From Natronoarchaeum mannanilyticum (GTDB lineage: Archaea > Halobacteriota > Halobacteria > Halobacteriales > Natronoarchaeaceae): a stretch of DNA of 64,000 nt. Under the pieces are notes generated by a model that made no database searches, was not told the origin of the DNA, and worked only from the letters and a program-made list of their open reading frames with translations. This document shows positions 16,547 to 24,555 of this stretch, one piece after another. The DNA is taken from contig NZ_BAAADV010000001.1 in the NCBI RefSeq assembly GCF_039522665.1, forward strand, positions 62,001 to 126,000. The letters run 5' to 3'. The position numbers and the translations under genes are program-made. How positions within the stretch are numbered: position 1 is the first letter of the stretch; each line of letters opens with the position of its first letter.

Positions 16547-17098
16547 TCAGAGTTCGACGACGCTCTCGCCAGCCAGCGTTTCGGGGACTCGCAGCGTGTG
16601 CGTCGTGGTCGCCCCGGCCGCCGTCGTCAGGCGGACCGTCACCTCGTCGCCGGGCGATAGGCCCTCCCCCTCGTCGAGTCCCGCCTCGCCGTAGATGCGG
16701 ACGTACCCGATGTCGCTCCCCTCGGTCAGTACCGCGTCGTCGTCGCCGACGACCTCGACGGAGGGAGACGGCTCGACGCCGTCGCCGACCGTCTGGACCG
16801 ACGCCGACCCCAGGTCGACCGAGTCGGCCCCCGGTGCCGTCCGAACCCTGAGCTTGACCGTCTCGATGGTCCCATCATCGCCGACCTCACCGAGCGCCGA
16901 GACGACCTGCACTCGTTCGGTGAGTTGGTCGAGGCTCTCCTCGCCCGTCTCCTCGGCCTGAGCCTGCAGCGCGAGCGCCGTGTTCAGCAGGAGCGACGCC
17001 GCGATCGCCGCGACGAGGACCGCCGCGATGAACACCACCAGCAGCTCGACGCCGACCTGCGCGCGGTCGTCCTCTCCGTGTCGCCGGCCCAAATCCAT
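16547..17098 (-). CDS. Archaellin-like (flagellin N-terminal-like) protein
   Basis: A 183-residue protein whose first 60 residues closely follow the archaellin pattern: a charged leader, DDRAQVGVELLVVFIAAVLVA, then LLLNTALALQAQAEETGEES. The prepilin-peptidase-type site would be near the DDRA junction. The rest is a Thr/Val/Asp-rich beta domain without Cys. It could be a minor archaellin, a FlaG/FlaF-like stator component, or a pilin; no archaellum assembly genes lie next to it. It has its own AT-rich promoter (TATTTTAGCC about 20 nt upstream). Confidence 0.75.
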   Translation of the reverse strand: MDLGRRHGEDDRAQVGVELLVVFIAAVLVAAIAASLLLNTALALQAQAEETGEESLDQLTERVQVVSALGEVGDDGTIETVKLRVRTAPGADSVDLGSASVQTVGDGVEPSPSVEVVGDDDAVLTEGSDIGYVRIYGEAGLDEGEGLSPGDEVTVRLTTAAGATTTHTLRVPETLAGESVVEL

Positions 17099-17188
17099 CT
17101 TCGCCTATCGGCTAAAATACTATCGTGACCTGAACAAAAATACGTCGGTTCTTGGCGATGAACGAATCCGGAATCCGGGAGGAAAATC

Positions 17189-17983
17189 TCACCGCGACGG
17201 GTACGACTCGACGACGGCGTCGAGCGCCTCGTGGTGCTCGGTGGTGTGGGGTGCGGTCAGCGGGGAGACACTCACACGTCCCTCCACGACGGCCCGGCGA
17301 TCCGTCCCCTCGGCGTCCTCGATGTCGCCCTCGGCCATCCGGTCCCAGATCCGGTCGTGGAGCGCGATCGTGTCGCCGTTGTGCGTCGCGTCCATGTCGT
17401 AGACGTGGGAAGGGCGCGTGACGGTCATCGGCGCCGGGTCGCCGTCCGGCAGCGGGGCGTTGACGTTGAGGTAGTCGGCCTGCTCGAACACGCCGTTCCC
17501 CGCGGCATTCTCGACGAGGTACTCGGTCGCTCGGGCGGCCTCGGCGTAGTCCTCGCGGGTCGTTTCGACCTCGTGGAACTCCATGTCACCCGTGGGCACG
17601 TACAGCGAAACGGCGATCGCGGGGATGCCGAAGAAGGCCGCCTCGACCGCCGCGCTGACCGTCCCCGAGCGACCGAGCACGTACTCGCCGAGGTTCGCGC
17701 CGCGATTGCAGCCCGACACCACCAGATCGGGGTAGGGACCGATCGCCTCCAGCCCGGCGACCACGCAGTCCGACGGCGTCCCGGCGATGGCGTAGCCCAG
17801 CTCGTGCTCCTCGATCCCGACCTCGGTCGACATGGCGCGACCGACCGCGCTCTGGTCGTCGGCCGGCGCGACCACGGTCACGTTGCCGATGTCGGCCAGC
17901 GCGTCGTGGAGCGCCCGGATCCCGACGCTCCCGATCCCGTCGTCGTTCGTCAGGAGGATCTCCGGCTCCTCGGACTCGTCCAT
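17189..17983 (-). CDS. surE: 5'/3'-nucleotidase SurE
   Basis: The 264-residue protein has the SurE motifs LLTNDDGIGSVGI at the N-terminus (metal-binding DD), VVAPADDQSAVG, SGCNRGANLGE, and a modified SGTVSAAVEAAFFG. SurE is a metal-dependent survival-protein phosphatase acting on nucleoside monophosphates. ATG 17983 puts the Rossmann-like first strand at residue 8; an in-frame start 11 codons upstream is possible. It is divergent from the downstream flavoprotein gene. Confidence 0.92.
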   Translation of the reverse strand: MDESEEPEILLTNDDGIGSVGIRALHDALADIGNVTVVAPADDQSAVGRAMSTEVGIEEHELGYAIAGTPSDCVVAGLEAIGPYPDLVVSGCNRGANLGEYVLGRSGTVSAAVEAAFFGIPAIAVSLYVPTGDMEFHEVETTREDYAEAARATEYLVENAAGNGVFEQADYLNVNAPLPDGDPAPMTVTRPSHVYDMDATHNGDTIALHDRIWDRMAEGDIEDAEGTDRRAVVEGRVSVSPLTAPHTTEHHEALDAVVESYPSR

Positions 17984-18132
17984 GCCGGGACGGTCGGACG
18001 CCCCGGCGAAAAGCACACCGGTCGCCGATCGAACACTGCGCCCGCTCGACGCCGATCCTCGATCGGAACCGCCCGAATCCGGCGCGAGCGCCTCCCGTCC
18101 CGAATGCGAAGGCTCCGCACACTCGGGGCGGA

Positions 18133-18138
18133 TTTATG
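18133..18138 (+). promoter_or_regulatory. TATA box for the CoA-disulfide-reductase-like gene
   Basis: TTTATG begins 30 nt before the GTG start, which implies a leaderless transcript; an imperfect inverted repeat, GTCGACA/TGTTGAC, lies between the TATA box and the start. Confidence 0.55.
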
Positions 18139-18162
18139 CGTCCCGTCGACAACTGTTGACGC

Positions 18163-19584
18163 GTGACTACGTTCGTCGTAGTCGGCGGCGACGCCGCCGG
18201 CATGTCGGCCGCGAGCAAGGCCAAACGAGACGATCCCGATCTCGACGTCGTCGTGTTCGAGCGGGGCGAGTGGGTGTCATACGGCGCCTGCGGGCTGCCG
18301 TACTACGTCAAGGGCGAGATCCAGTCGCTGCAGGATCTGGTTTCGGTGACGCCCGAGGAGTTCCGCGAGGAACGCGACATCGACCTCCGGACTGGCCACG
18401 ACGTGATCGACGTCGACCCCGACGACCGCACCGTCACCGCCCGCAGCGACGACGGCGAGGTGACGGTGGCGTACGACCACCTGCTGCTGGCGACCGGCGC
18501 GGCCGCCGTCGAGCCGCCGATCGAGGGGCTCGACCGCGAGGGCGTCTTCACGCTCGGCTCGATGTCGGACGGCAACGACCTCCGCGAGTACGTCGCCCGA
18601 TCGCGATCCGACGACGACCTCCACCAGCCCGATCGGGGCCCGGCCTGCCAGTTCCTCGACACCTGCAGCGGGCCGGTCGGGGTCGTCGGCGGCGGATACA
18701 TCGGCGTCGAGATGGCCGAGGCGCTGGCGGCCAACGGCTTCGAGGTCCACCTGTTCCAGCGCGGCGACCGCATCCTCAAGCAGTTCAGCGAGGCGACGAG
18801 CGAGCGCATTCTCGATCACCTCCGCGATCAAGACGTCGCGGTGTACCTGGAAGACGAGGTCGAGGCGCTGGTCGGCGACGACCGCGTCGAGGCGATCGAG
18901 ACGACCGACGACCGCGTCCCGATCGACATGGCGCTGGTCGGCACCGGCGTCCGACCGCGGACGGAACTGGCCGAGGACGCCGGGATCGAACTCGGCGAGA
19001 CGGGCGCGATCGCGACCGACGCCTACCGTGAGACGAACAAACCCGACGTCTACGCGGCGGGCGACTGCGCCGAGGCCGAACACGTCGTCACGGGCGAAGC
19101 GGCGTACGTCCCGCTGGCGCTGACGGCGAACCGCCACGGGCGCGCGGTCGGTCAGACCGTCGCCGGGACGCCGTCGAAGGGCGGCGGAATCGCGGGGACG
19201 GCCGCCGTCAAGGCCTTCGAAGTCGAGGCCGCCCGGACCGGCATCCTCGACCACGAGGAGGGCCGCGCGGCGGGGTTCGATCCGATCACCGAGACGATCG
19301 ACGCAAAGTCCCGCGCGGGCTACTACCCCGACGGCGGGACGGTGACCGTGACGCTCACCGCCGACCGCGACTCCGGTCGGATCCTGGGCGGCTGTCTCGT
19401 CTCGGAGTACGGGGAGGGCGCCGTCCACCGGAGCCACGCGCTCGTCGGCGCCGTGACCGAGGGCGTCACCGTCGACGAACTGTCGGACTACGACCTCGCC
19501 TACGCGCCGCCGTTCAACACCACATGGGACCCCGTGCTGACCGCGGCGAAGGTGCTGGGCGGGAAGCTCGAACCGGATCGGTAG
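18163..19584 (+). CDS. FAD-dependent pyridine nucleotide-disulfide oxidoreductase, CoA-disulfide reductase type
   Basis: A 473-residue flavoprotein. It has FAD motif VVVGGDAAGMSAAS, a single redox Cys at residue 43 in SYGACGLPYY (as in CoA-disulfide reductase and NADH oxidase, not a CxxxxC pair), the NAD(P)-binding GVVGGGYIGVEMAEAL, and the second FAD motif DVYAAGDCAEA. The C-terminal dimerisation domain is complete. The likely reaction is NAD(P)H-dependent reduction of a low-molecular-weight disulfide or O2. An insertion of about 20 residues (SRSDDDLHQPDRGPAC) precedes the NAD domain. Start codon GTG. Confidence 0.87.
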   Translation: MTTFVVVGGDAAGMSAASKAKRDDPDLDVVVFERGEWVSYGACGLPYYVKGEIQSLQDLVSVTPEEFREERDIDLRTGHDVIDVDPDDRTVTARSDDGEVTVAYDHLLLATGAAAVEPPIEGLDREGVFTLGSMSDGNDLREYVARSRSDDDLHQPDRGPACQFLDTCSGPVGVVGGGYIGVEMAEALAANGFEVHLFQRGDRILKQFSEATSERILDHLRDQDVAVYLEDEVEALVGDDRVEAIETTDDRVPIDMALVGTGVRPRTELAEDAGIELGETGAIATDAYRETNKPDVYAAGDCAEAEHVVTGEAAYVPLALTANRHGRAVGQTVAGTPSKGGGIAGTAAVKAFEVEAARTGILDHEEGRAAGFDPITETIDAKSRAGYYPDGGTVTVTLTADRDSGRILGGCLVSEYGEGAVHRSHALVGAVTEGVTVDELSDYDLAYAPPFNTTWDPVLTAAKVLGGKLEPDR

Positions 19585-19678
19585 TTCTGGCGCGTGCGGC
19601 TCGCCGTCGACGCTGTCGCAGCGAACCGCGGCAGTGCGGTCGCTTGCTTCGAACTACGAAGTCAGGGCGCTCGACGTC

Positions 19679-19800
19679 AGAACGTGATGATCTCGTAGTC
19701 GCGGCCGACCGGCGAGCGGACGCTGAGACGTCGATCGTGACGAGGCCGGCGTCGTCGATCACCTCGTCGGCGCCGAACGCACCTGCACGGTGTGCGGTAT
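19679..19800 (-). pseudogene. Possible frameshifted coding remnant
   Basis: On the minus strand one frame reads GADEVIDDAGLVTIDVS and the next frame continues SVRSPVGRDYEIITF and then stop; a single-base shift joins them into a plausible protein C-terminus. No start and no homolog can be recognised. The rest of the 245-nt gap between the two flavoprotein genes shows nothing else except a short tandem duplication near 19800-19850. This may be chance. Confidence 0.2.
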
Positions 19801-19829
19801 CGGTCGGTATCAGTGTGATGCTGGCGGTA

Positions 19830-21287
19830 TCAGTGATGGTGGTGATGCTGGTGGTCGCCGCCGCGAGTGAACTGCCCGGAGAACGCCCGCTGGACGACCT
19901 CCGAGAGCGCGGGGTGGATGTGGACCGACTCGCGAATATCTCGCACGGTCCCGGACCCGGCTTTCATCGCGACGACGACCTCCTCGATCAGGTTCGACGC
20001 TTCCGGACCGACGATGTGACAGCCAAGAATCTCGCCCTCCATATCGATGAGCGGCTTGACGAACCCCTCGGCCTTCATCGCGCTGCCACGGGCCGTGTCC
20101 TCGTACCGGTAGGTTCGCTTGGCGTACTCCGTGTCGGCGGTCCGCAGCTCCTGTTCGGTCGCGCCGACGCCGGCGACCTCCGGCGAGGAGAACACGGCGA
20201 ACGGCATCGCGGTGTAATCGACCGGCTCCGGCTCGTCGCCGAGGACGTTGCGCGCGACCGCTTGCGCTTCGTGGTTGGCGCTGTGTTTCAGCAGGTACTC
20301 GCCGACGATGTCGCCCAGCGCCCAGACGCCGTCGGCCGTCGTCCGCAGGTACTCGTCGGTCTCGACGAACCCGGCGTCGTCGGTCTCGACGCCCGCCGCG
20401 TCGACGTTCAGCGTGTCCGTGTTGGGAGTTCTGCCGGTCGCGACGAGCAGTTCGTCGCCGCTGATGGTCACGCGCTCGGCGGCGCCCTCGCCGGATTGGG
20501 GTTCCGGGTACGGCTCTTCTCCCGGCTGCGGGTACTCCCGGGCCTCCACGGCGATCTCGCCGTCCGACTGCGAAACCGCCGTCGCCTCGTAGCCCGCGTA
20601 CACGTCGAGGCGATCGTCGAGTCGCTCGGTGAACTCGGCGGCGACTTCCTCGTCGGCGTCCGGCAACAGGTTCGGACGCCGACCGACGATCGAGACGTCG
20701 CTGCCGAACGTGCCGAAGAAGTGGCCGAGCTCGGCGGCGATGTACCCCCCGCCGATCACGACGAGGTGTTCGGGCGGCGCTTCGAGCTGGAGCGCTTCCT
20801 TGCTGGTCACGTAGTCGACGTCCTCGATGCCGTCGATCGGCGGAATCGACGGTCGCGCTCCGGCGGCGATCAGCACGGTCTCCGCCCGTAGTTGCTCGCC
20901 CTGATCGTCGCCCGCGACGAGTTCGACCGTCTTCTCGTCGACGAACCGGGCTTCGGCCTGATACAGGTCGTGCCGGGAGGACGAGCTCAGGCCCCGCTCG
21001 ATCGAGTCGGCGTCCTCGGCGACCTCCTCGTTGACCCCCCGGACGATGTCGGCGAACTCGACGCCCTCGACCGACGCGTCGATGCCGAACTCGTCGGCGC
21101 GCTCGATCGTTTCGAGGACCTCCGCGCGGTACAGCAGCATCTTCGAGGGGATGCAGCCGCGGTTCAGACACGTCCCGCCGAGCGGCCCCTTCTCCACGAC
21201 GGCGACCGATTGCCCGCGGTTCGCCGCCGCGTTGGCGACGTCGAGGCCGGAGCCCGAGCCGATCACCAGAAAGTCGTACCCTTCCAT
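19830..21287 (-). CDS. Dihydrolipoyl dehydrogenase-like disulfide reductase with C-terminal His tail
   Basis: A 485-residue class I pyridine nucleotide-disulfide reductase: FAD motif FLVIGSGSGLDVANAA, redox pair GGTCLNRGCIPSK, NAD motif VVIGGGYIAAELGHFF, second FAD motif VWALGDI, and the C-terminal active-site region HIHPALSEVVQ. It could be a lipoamide dehydrogenase, a mercuric-reductase relative, or the haloarchaeal bis-gamma-glutamylcystine reductase; it stands alone without 2-oxoacid dehydrogenase genes, which favours the last. ATG 21287 is chosen at the first FAD strand. The protein ends in a natural Gly-Gly-Asp-His-Gln-His5 tail. Confidence 0.85.
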   Translation of the reverse strand: MEGYDFLVIGSGSGLDVANAAANRGQSVAVVEKGPLGGTCLNRGCIPSKMLLYRAEVLETIERADEFGIDASVEGVEFADIVRGVNEEVAEDADSIERGLSSSSRHDLYQAEARFVDEKTVELVAGDDQGEQLRAETVLIAAGARPSIPPIDGIEDVDYVTSKEALQLEAPPEHLVVIGGGYIAAELGHFFGTFGSDVSIVGRRPNLLPDADEEVAAEFTERLDDRLDVYAGYEATAVSQSDGEIAVEAREYPQPGEEPYPEPQSGEGAAERVTISGDELLVATGRTPNTDTLNVDAAGVETDDAGFVETDEYLRTTADGVWALGDIVGEYLLKHSANHEAQAVARNVLGDEPEPVDYTAMPFAVFSSPEVAGVGATEQELRTADTEYAKRTYRYEDTARGSAMKAEGFVKPLIDMEGEILGCHIVGPEASNLIEEVVVAMKAGSGTVRDIRESVHIHPALSEVVQRAFSGQFTRGGDHQHHHHH

Positions 21288-21414
21288 GCGTCCGATTATC
21301 ACGCCGGACGCAATGAATCCGGGCCCGTCATTGCGACCCGCGCGTCCGAACGCGGCGGGTTCTCCAGACCGAAACGGGGCGTCGTTACTGCGATCGAAAC
21401 ACGGAGGAAAACGT

Positions 21415-21520
21415 GTGGACTCGTCGGGAGTCACGCGAGCGACCGGAGGGAGCGAGTGTGACGTCGACGAGTCCGCTGACTGAGCGAACGAAGTGAGCGA
21501 AGGAAGTGGACTCGTCGGGA
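21415..21520. repeat. Palindromic element copy B with duplicated tRNA-Ala 3' end
   Basis: GTGGACTCGTCGGGA occurs at 21415-21429 and again at 21506-21520, where it is the 3' end of tRNA-Ala. Between them lie the GTCAC/GTGAC hairpin, an inverted copy of the arm (GACGAGTCC, ending at 21474) and a GAGCGAA-rich stretch. The block matches copy A at 7388-7490. Confidence 0.65.
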
Positions 21521-21578
21521 TTTGAACCCGAGGCCTTCCCCGTGCCAGGGGGATGATCTACCGCTGATCTACGAGCCC
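21507..21578 (-). tRNA. tRNA-Ala (anticodon GGC)
   Basis: A 72-nt cloverleaf on the minus strand. The acceptor arms are GGGCTCG and CGAGTCC with discriminator A; the D arm follows GATCAGCGGTAGATC; the anticodon stem CCCC/GGGG encloses loop CTGGCAC, giving anticodon GGC; and the T loop is GTTCAAATC. CCA is not encoded and no intron is seen. A TATA box lies upstream at 21611-21616. Confidence 0.95.
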
Positions 21579-21610
21579 TCGAACGCACTACTGGCTATCT
21601 GCCGCTCCGG

Positions 21611-21616
21611 TATAAA
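21611..21616 (-). promoter_or_regulatory. TATA box of tRNA-Ala
   Basis: TTTATA on the minus strand lies 33-38 nt before the tRNA 5' end, the normal archaeal spacing for a short 5' trailer to be removed by RNase P. Confidence 0.65.
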
Positions 21617-21730
21617 CCTCTCGAAATAGACGACGGGACGGGATTGTGTGGCACGGGACAGAGATCCGTGACGGTCCGATGGCATCCCGAACCAGCTGAT
21701 TTCGGCAGCTCCGGCGAGCGTTACGAAATC

Positions 21731-21881
21731 CTTTAGTCGGCGTCCGCGCAAGTTCCCGTCGGGAACAGCACGGCCGCAAATCTGACACGCCGCGTTTCTC
21801 GCGGCTCGGGATTGCGGAAGTGCGCCCGGCCCGCAGCGGCCGGATTACGTCTGCGGTTGTGCGGTTCCTATCCTCAAATAC
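21731..21881 (+). promoter_or_regulatory. Candidate promoter and structured leader of rpsO
   Basis: A CTTTAGTC box (21731-21738) of the kind seen about 30 nt upstream of several genes here lies about 150 nt before the rpsO ATG. Three perfect hairpins follow: GTTCCCG-T-CGGGAAC (21752-21766), GCCGCG-TTTCT-CGCGGC (21789-21805) and CCGGCC/GGCCGG (21826-21843). The 303-nt gap between tRNA-Ala and rpsO contains no protein-coding signal. Confidence 0.4.
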
Positions 21882-22343
21882 ATGGCACGAATGCACACTG
21901 ATCGCCGTGGGTCGTCCGGATCGGACCACCCCACGGCAGACGAACCGCCGGAGTGGAGCGACGTCGACGCCGACGAGATCGAAGAGCGCGTCGTCGAACT
22001 GGCAGAGCAGGGCCACGACCCGAGCCAGATCGGGATGAAACTGCGCGACGAGGGCGTGAAGGGCACGCCCGTCCCGGACGTCAAGCTGGCGACCGGCAAG
22101 AAGGTCAAGGAGATTCTCGAGGAGAACGACGCCGAGAGCGACCTCCCCGAGGACCTCCGGAACCTGCTCGAGCGCTCGGTTCGCCTCTACGAGCACGTCG
22201 AGGAGAACCCCCAGGACCACCAGAACAAGCGCGCGCTCCAGAACACCGAGTCGAAGGTTCGCCGCCTGGCCAACTACTACCGCGGCGACGAGATCGACGA
22301 GGACTTCAAGTACACCTACGAGCGAGCCAAGGAGCTCCTGTAG
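21882..22343 (+). CDS. rpsO: 30S ribosomal protein S15
   Basis: A 153-residue archaeal/eukaryal-type S15 (S13e-like). An N-terminal extension MARMHTDRRGSSGS precedes the conserved core, with PPEWSDVDADEIEERVVELAEQG and the C-terminal rRNA-binding helices DHQNKRALQNTESKVRRL. It binds 16S rRNA early in small-subunit assembly. It is the first gene of the rpsO - RecJ-like - pcc1 - rps3ae cluster, an arrangement conserved in haloarchaea. Confidence 0.97.
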   Translation: MARMHTDRRGSSGSDHPTADEPPEWSDVDADEIEERVVELAEQGHDPSQIGMKLRDEGVKGTPVPDVKLATGKKVKEILEENDAESDLPEDLRNLLERSVRLYEHVEENPQDHQNKRALQNTESKVRRLANYYRGDEIDEDFKYTYERAKELL

Positions 22344-22349
22344 ATCACG

Positions 22350-23540
22350 ATGTCCGCCGCCGGTCGCACCGAACCCGACGCCCCCGCCGCCAGCGATATC
22401 GCCGCCGCCGTTCGCGACGCGCCGTTCGTTCGGCTGTTCGCGAACGCGGACGGCGACGCGCTGGCCGCCGCGGGCGTCCTCGCGCGAGCGCTCGACGACC
22501 TGCGCCGGCCGTTTCAGGTCGGCGTCGTCGAGACGGCCGCCGAGAGCGCCGACCGGATCGCCGCCGGCGATCCGGAGACGCTGGCCGTGACGGTCGGGAA
22601 CGGCGTTGCGCCGACCGACGTCGACGCCGAAGCTGAGGGCGCCGGCGCACTCTCGATCTCGGCGACCGACCGACCGGCGAGCCTCACCGCCTTCGAGAGC
22701 GCGCGGGAGCTGGGCGCGACGCCCGATCCCGTCCTCGCGCTCGCCGGCGTCCTCGCGGCGGGCGAGACGCCCGGCGCGGGCGACACCAGCACGGTGCTGG
22801 AGGCCGCGCGCGAGGCCGGCGTCGAGCGGCGCCCCGGCGTCGGGACGCCGACGGCCGATCTCGCGGACGGGCTGGCCCACACCACGCTCGCCCGCGCGCC
22901 GTTCTCGGGCGACCCCGGTGCGGCGCAGGCGACGCTCGCCGAACTCGGGCTGCCGGCCGAACTCGACGCGGACGCGCACCGGCGCGTCGCATCGCTGTTC
23001 GCGCTGGAGGCGACCGAGACTGACGCGGCGACTGAACGCGCCGTCGACGCGATCGAGCACGCGCTCCGACCGCACGCCGCGCCCGCCGACGCGCCGTTCG
23101 CGACCGTCGAGGGGTACGCCGACGTGCTCTCGGCGGTGGCGACCGACGCGCCGGGCACCGGCGTCGCGCTCGCGCTGGGCCACGACGCCCGCGCGGACGC
23201 GATCGAAACCTGGCGCGCTCACGCCGCCGCGGCCCACCGCGGACTCGACGAAGCGACGACCGGCCGGTACGACGGCCTGTTCGTCGCGCGCGTCGACGAC
23301 GCTCCGGTCCGGACGACCGCCCGGCTCCTGCGGGACTTCCAGTCCCCGGAGCCGGTCGCGATGGCCGTCTCGGACGACGAGGCCGCCGTCGCGGCCGCCG
23401 CGGCGTCCGGCGTGGACGCCGCGCTCGCCGCTGCCGTCGAAGAGGTCGGCGGCGCGTCGGCCGGCGGCCCCGAGCGCGGGTTCGCACGGTTCGACGGCGA
23501 CACCAAGGCGTTCATCGCCGCGTTCAGGGAGGCGCTATGA
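22350..23540 (+). CDS. RecJ-like DHH-superfamily protein, divergent
   Basis: A 396-residue, very Ala/Asp-rich protein located between rpsO and pcc1, where archaea encode a RecJ-like phosphoesterase. The position of motif I reads FANADGDALAAAGVLARAL, so an ADGDA element remains, but I find no DHH motif where motif III should be (the region reads LSISATDRPASL), and a Gly-rich DHHA1-like end (GGASAGGPERGF) is present. Family members are DNA/RNA exonucleases or oligonucleotide phosphatases. Catalysis is doubtful here. The stop overlaps the pcc1 start (ATGA). Confidence 0.7.
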   Translation: MSAAGRTEPDAPAASDIAAAVRDAPFVRLFANADGDALAAAGVLARALDDLRRPFQVGVVETAAESADRIAAGDPETLAVTVGNGVAPTDVDAEAEGAGALSISATDRPASLTAFESARELGATPDPVLALAGVLAAGETPGAGDTSTVLEAAREAGVERRPGVGTPTADLADGLAHTTLARAPFSGDPGAAQATLAELGLPAELDADAHRRVASLFALEATETDAATERAVDAIEHALRPHAAPADAPFATVEGYADVLSAVATDAPGTGVALALGHDARADAIETWRAHAAAAHRGLDEATTGRYDGLFVARVDDAPVRTTARLLRDFQSPEPVAMAVSDDEAAVAAAAASGVDAALAAAVEEVGGASAGGPERGFARFDGDTKAFIAAFREAL

Positions 23541-23839
23541 GACGGGCGACGATCCGCTCCGAACTTGACGACGCGCACGTGATCGCGCGGGCGATCCGCC
23601 CCGACAACACCGACGAGATGTCGACGCGCGTCGAGCGGCCGGACGGGGCGACGGACGCCTCGTCCGACAACGCCGACGCGCCGGCCGACGCCGGGGAAGA
23701 CTCGGCGACCGTCGTCACCGAGATCGAGCGCGAGACGACCGGCGGACTCAGGACCAACGTCGACGACTACGTGGTCAACGTGGACGTCGCGACGCGAGTC
23801 GCACAGCACGCGAAACGACACACCAACACACAATCATGA
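23537..23839 (+). CDS. pcc1: KEOPS complex subunit Pcc1
   Basis: A 100-residue Pcc1/CTAG-like protein: the N-terminal strand ATIRSELDD followed by ARAIRPDN, and the C-terminal helix motif TNVDDYVVNVDVATRVAQH. Pcc1 dimerises the KEOPS complex that makes t6A37 in ANN-decoding tRNAs. The middle (about 38-60) is an acidic insertion (TDASSDNADAPADAGED) not present in most Pcc1. It overlaps its neighbours on both sides by 4 nt (ATGA), so translation of RecJ-like, Pcc1 and S3Ae is probably coupled. Confidence 0.9.
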   Translation: MRRATIRSELDDAHVIARAIRPDNTDEMSTRVERPDGATDASSDNADAPADAGEDSATVVTEIERETTGGLRTNVDDYVVNVDVATRVAQHAKRHTNTQS

Positions 23840-24471
23840 GCGAACGATCCGTATCGAAGCAGGCACAGGAAAAGCGGTGGTACACCATCCACGCTCCCGA
23901 GCAGTTCGACCGCGAGGAGCTGGGCGAGACCCCCGCAGACGAACCGGACAAGGTCCTCGGTCGCACGATCGAGACCACGCTGGGCGACCTCCGCAACGAG
24001 TCCAGCGAGAACAACACCAAGCTGAAGTTCAAGATCAACGACGTCGGGAGCGACGCGGCCTACACCGAGTTCGTCAAGCACGAGCTCACCCGCGACTACC
24101 TCCGCAGCCTCGTCCGCCGGGGCGCGTCGAAGGTCGAGGCGTACGTCACGGTGCTGACGACCGACGACTACCGCGTCCAGGTCCAGCCCGTCGCGTTCAC
24201 GACGAAGAAGGCCGACGCCAGCCAGGAGCAGGCGATCCGCCGAACGATGATCGACCTGGTCGAGGAGTCCGCCGAGGAGCACTCCTTCGAGCAGCTGCTC
24301 GACAGTATCGTCGACGGCCGCCTCTCCAGCGCGATCTACGGCGAGGGGAAGGAGATCTACCCGCTGCGCCGCGTCGAGATCCAGAAGACGACGCTGGAAG
24401 CCCGACCCGAAGAGGTCGCCGCCGAGGAGGAGACCGCGGTCGACGTCGACGACGACGACGTCGAGGTCTGA
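23836..24471 (+). CDS. rps3ae: 30S ribosomal protein S3Ae
   Basis: A 211-residue S1e/S3Ae protein: N-terminal KQAQEKRWYTIHAPEQF, central VGRTIETTLGDL-type segment (here LGRTIETTLGDL), KHELTRDYLRSLVRRGASKVE, and YPLRRVEIQKTTL before an acidic tail. It is a small-subunit protein found only in archaea and eukaryotes. Last gene of the cluster; a run of five T follows at 24493-24497 as a probable terminator. Confidence 0.97.
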   Translation: MSERSVSKQAQEKRWYTIHAPEQFDREELGETPADEPDKVLGRTIETTLGDLRNESSENNTKLKFKINDVGSDAAYTEFVKHELTRDYLRSLVRRGASKVEAYVTVLTTDDYRVQVQPVAFTTKKADASQEQAIRRTMIDLVEESAEEHSFEQLLDSIVDGRLSSAIYGEGKEIYPLRRVEIQKTTLEARPEEVAAEEETAVDVDDDDVEV

Positions 24472-24488
24472 TCGGCGATTCCGAACTG

Positions 24489-24497
24489 AACCTTTTT
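24489..24497 (+). terminator. T-run terminator after rps3ae
   Basis: AACCTTTTT, 18-26 nt after the rps3ae stop, matches the short oligo-T terminators typical of archaeal genes; no strong hairpin is needed or seen. Confidence 0.45.
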
Positions 24498-24555
24498 CGC
24501 GCGCTCGACCGGCGAGTGGTAACGCCGCTCGGCGCCATGAGAGACTGCGACGGCG

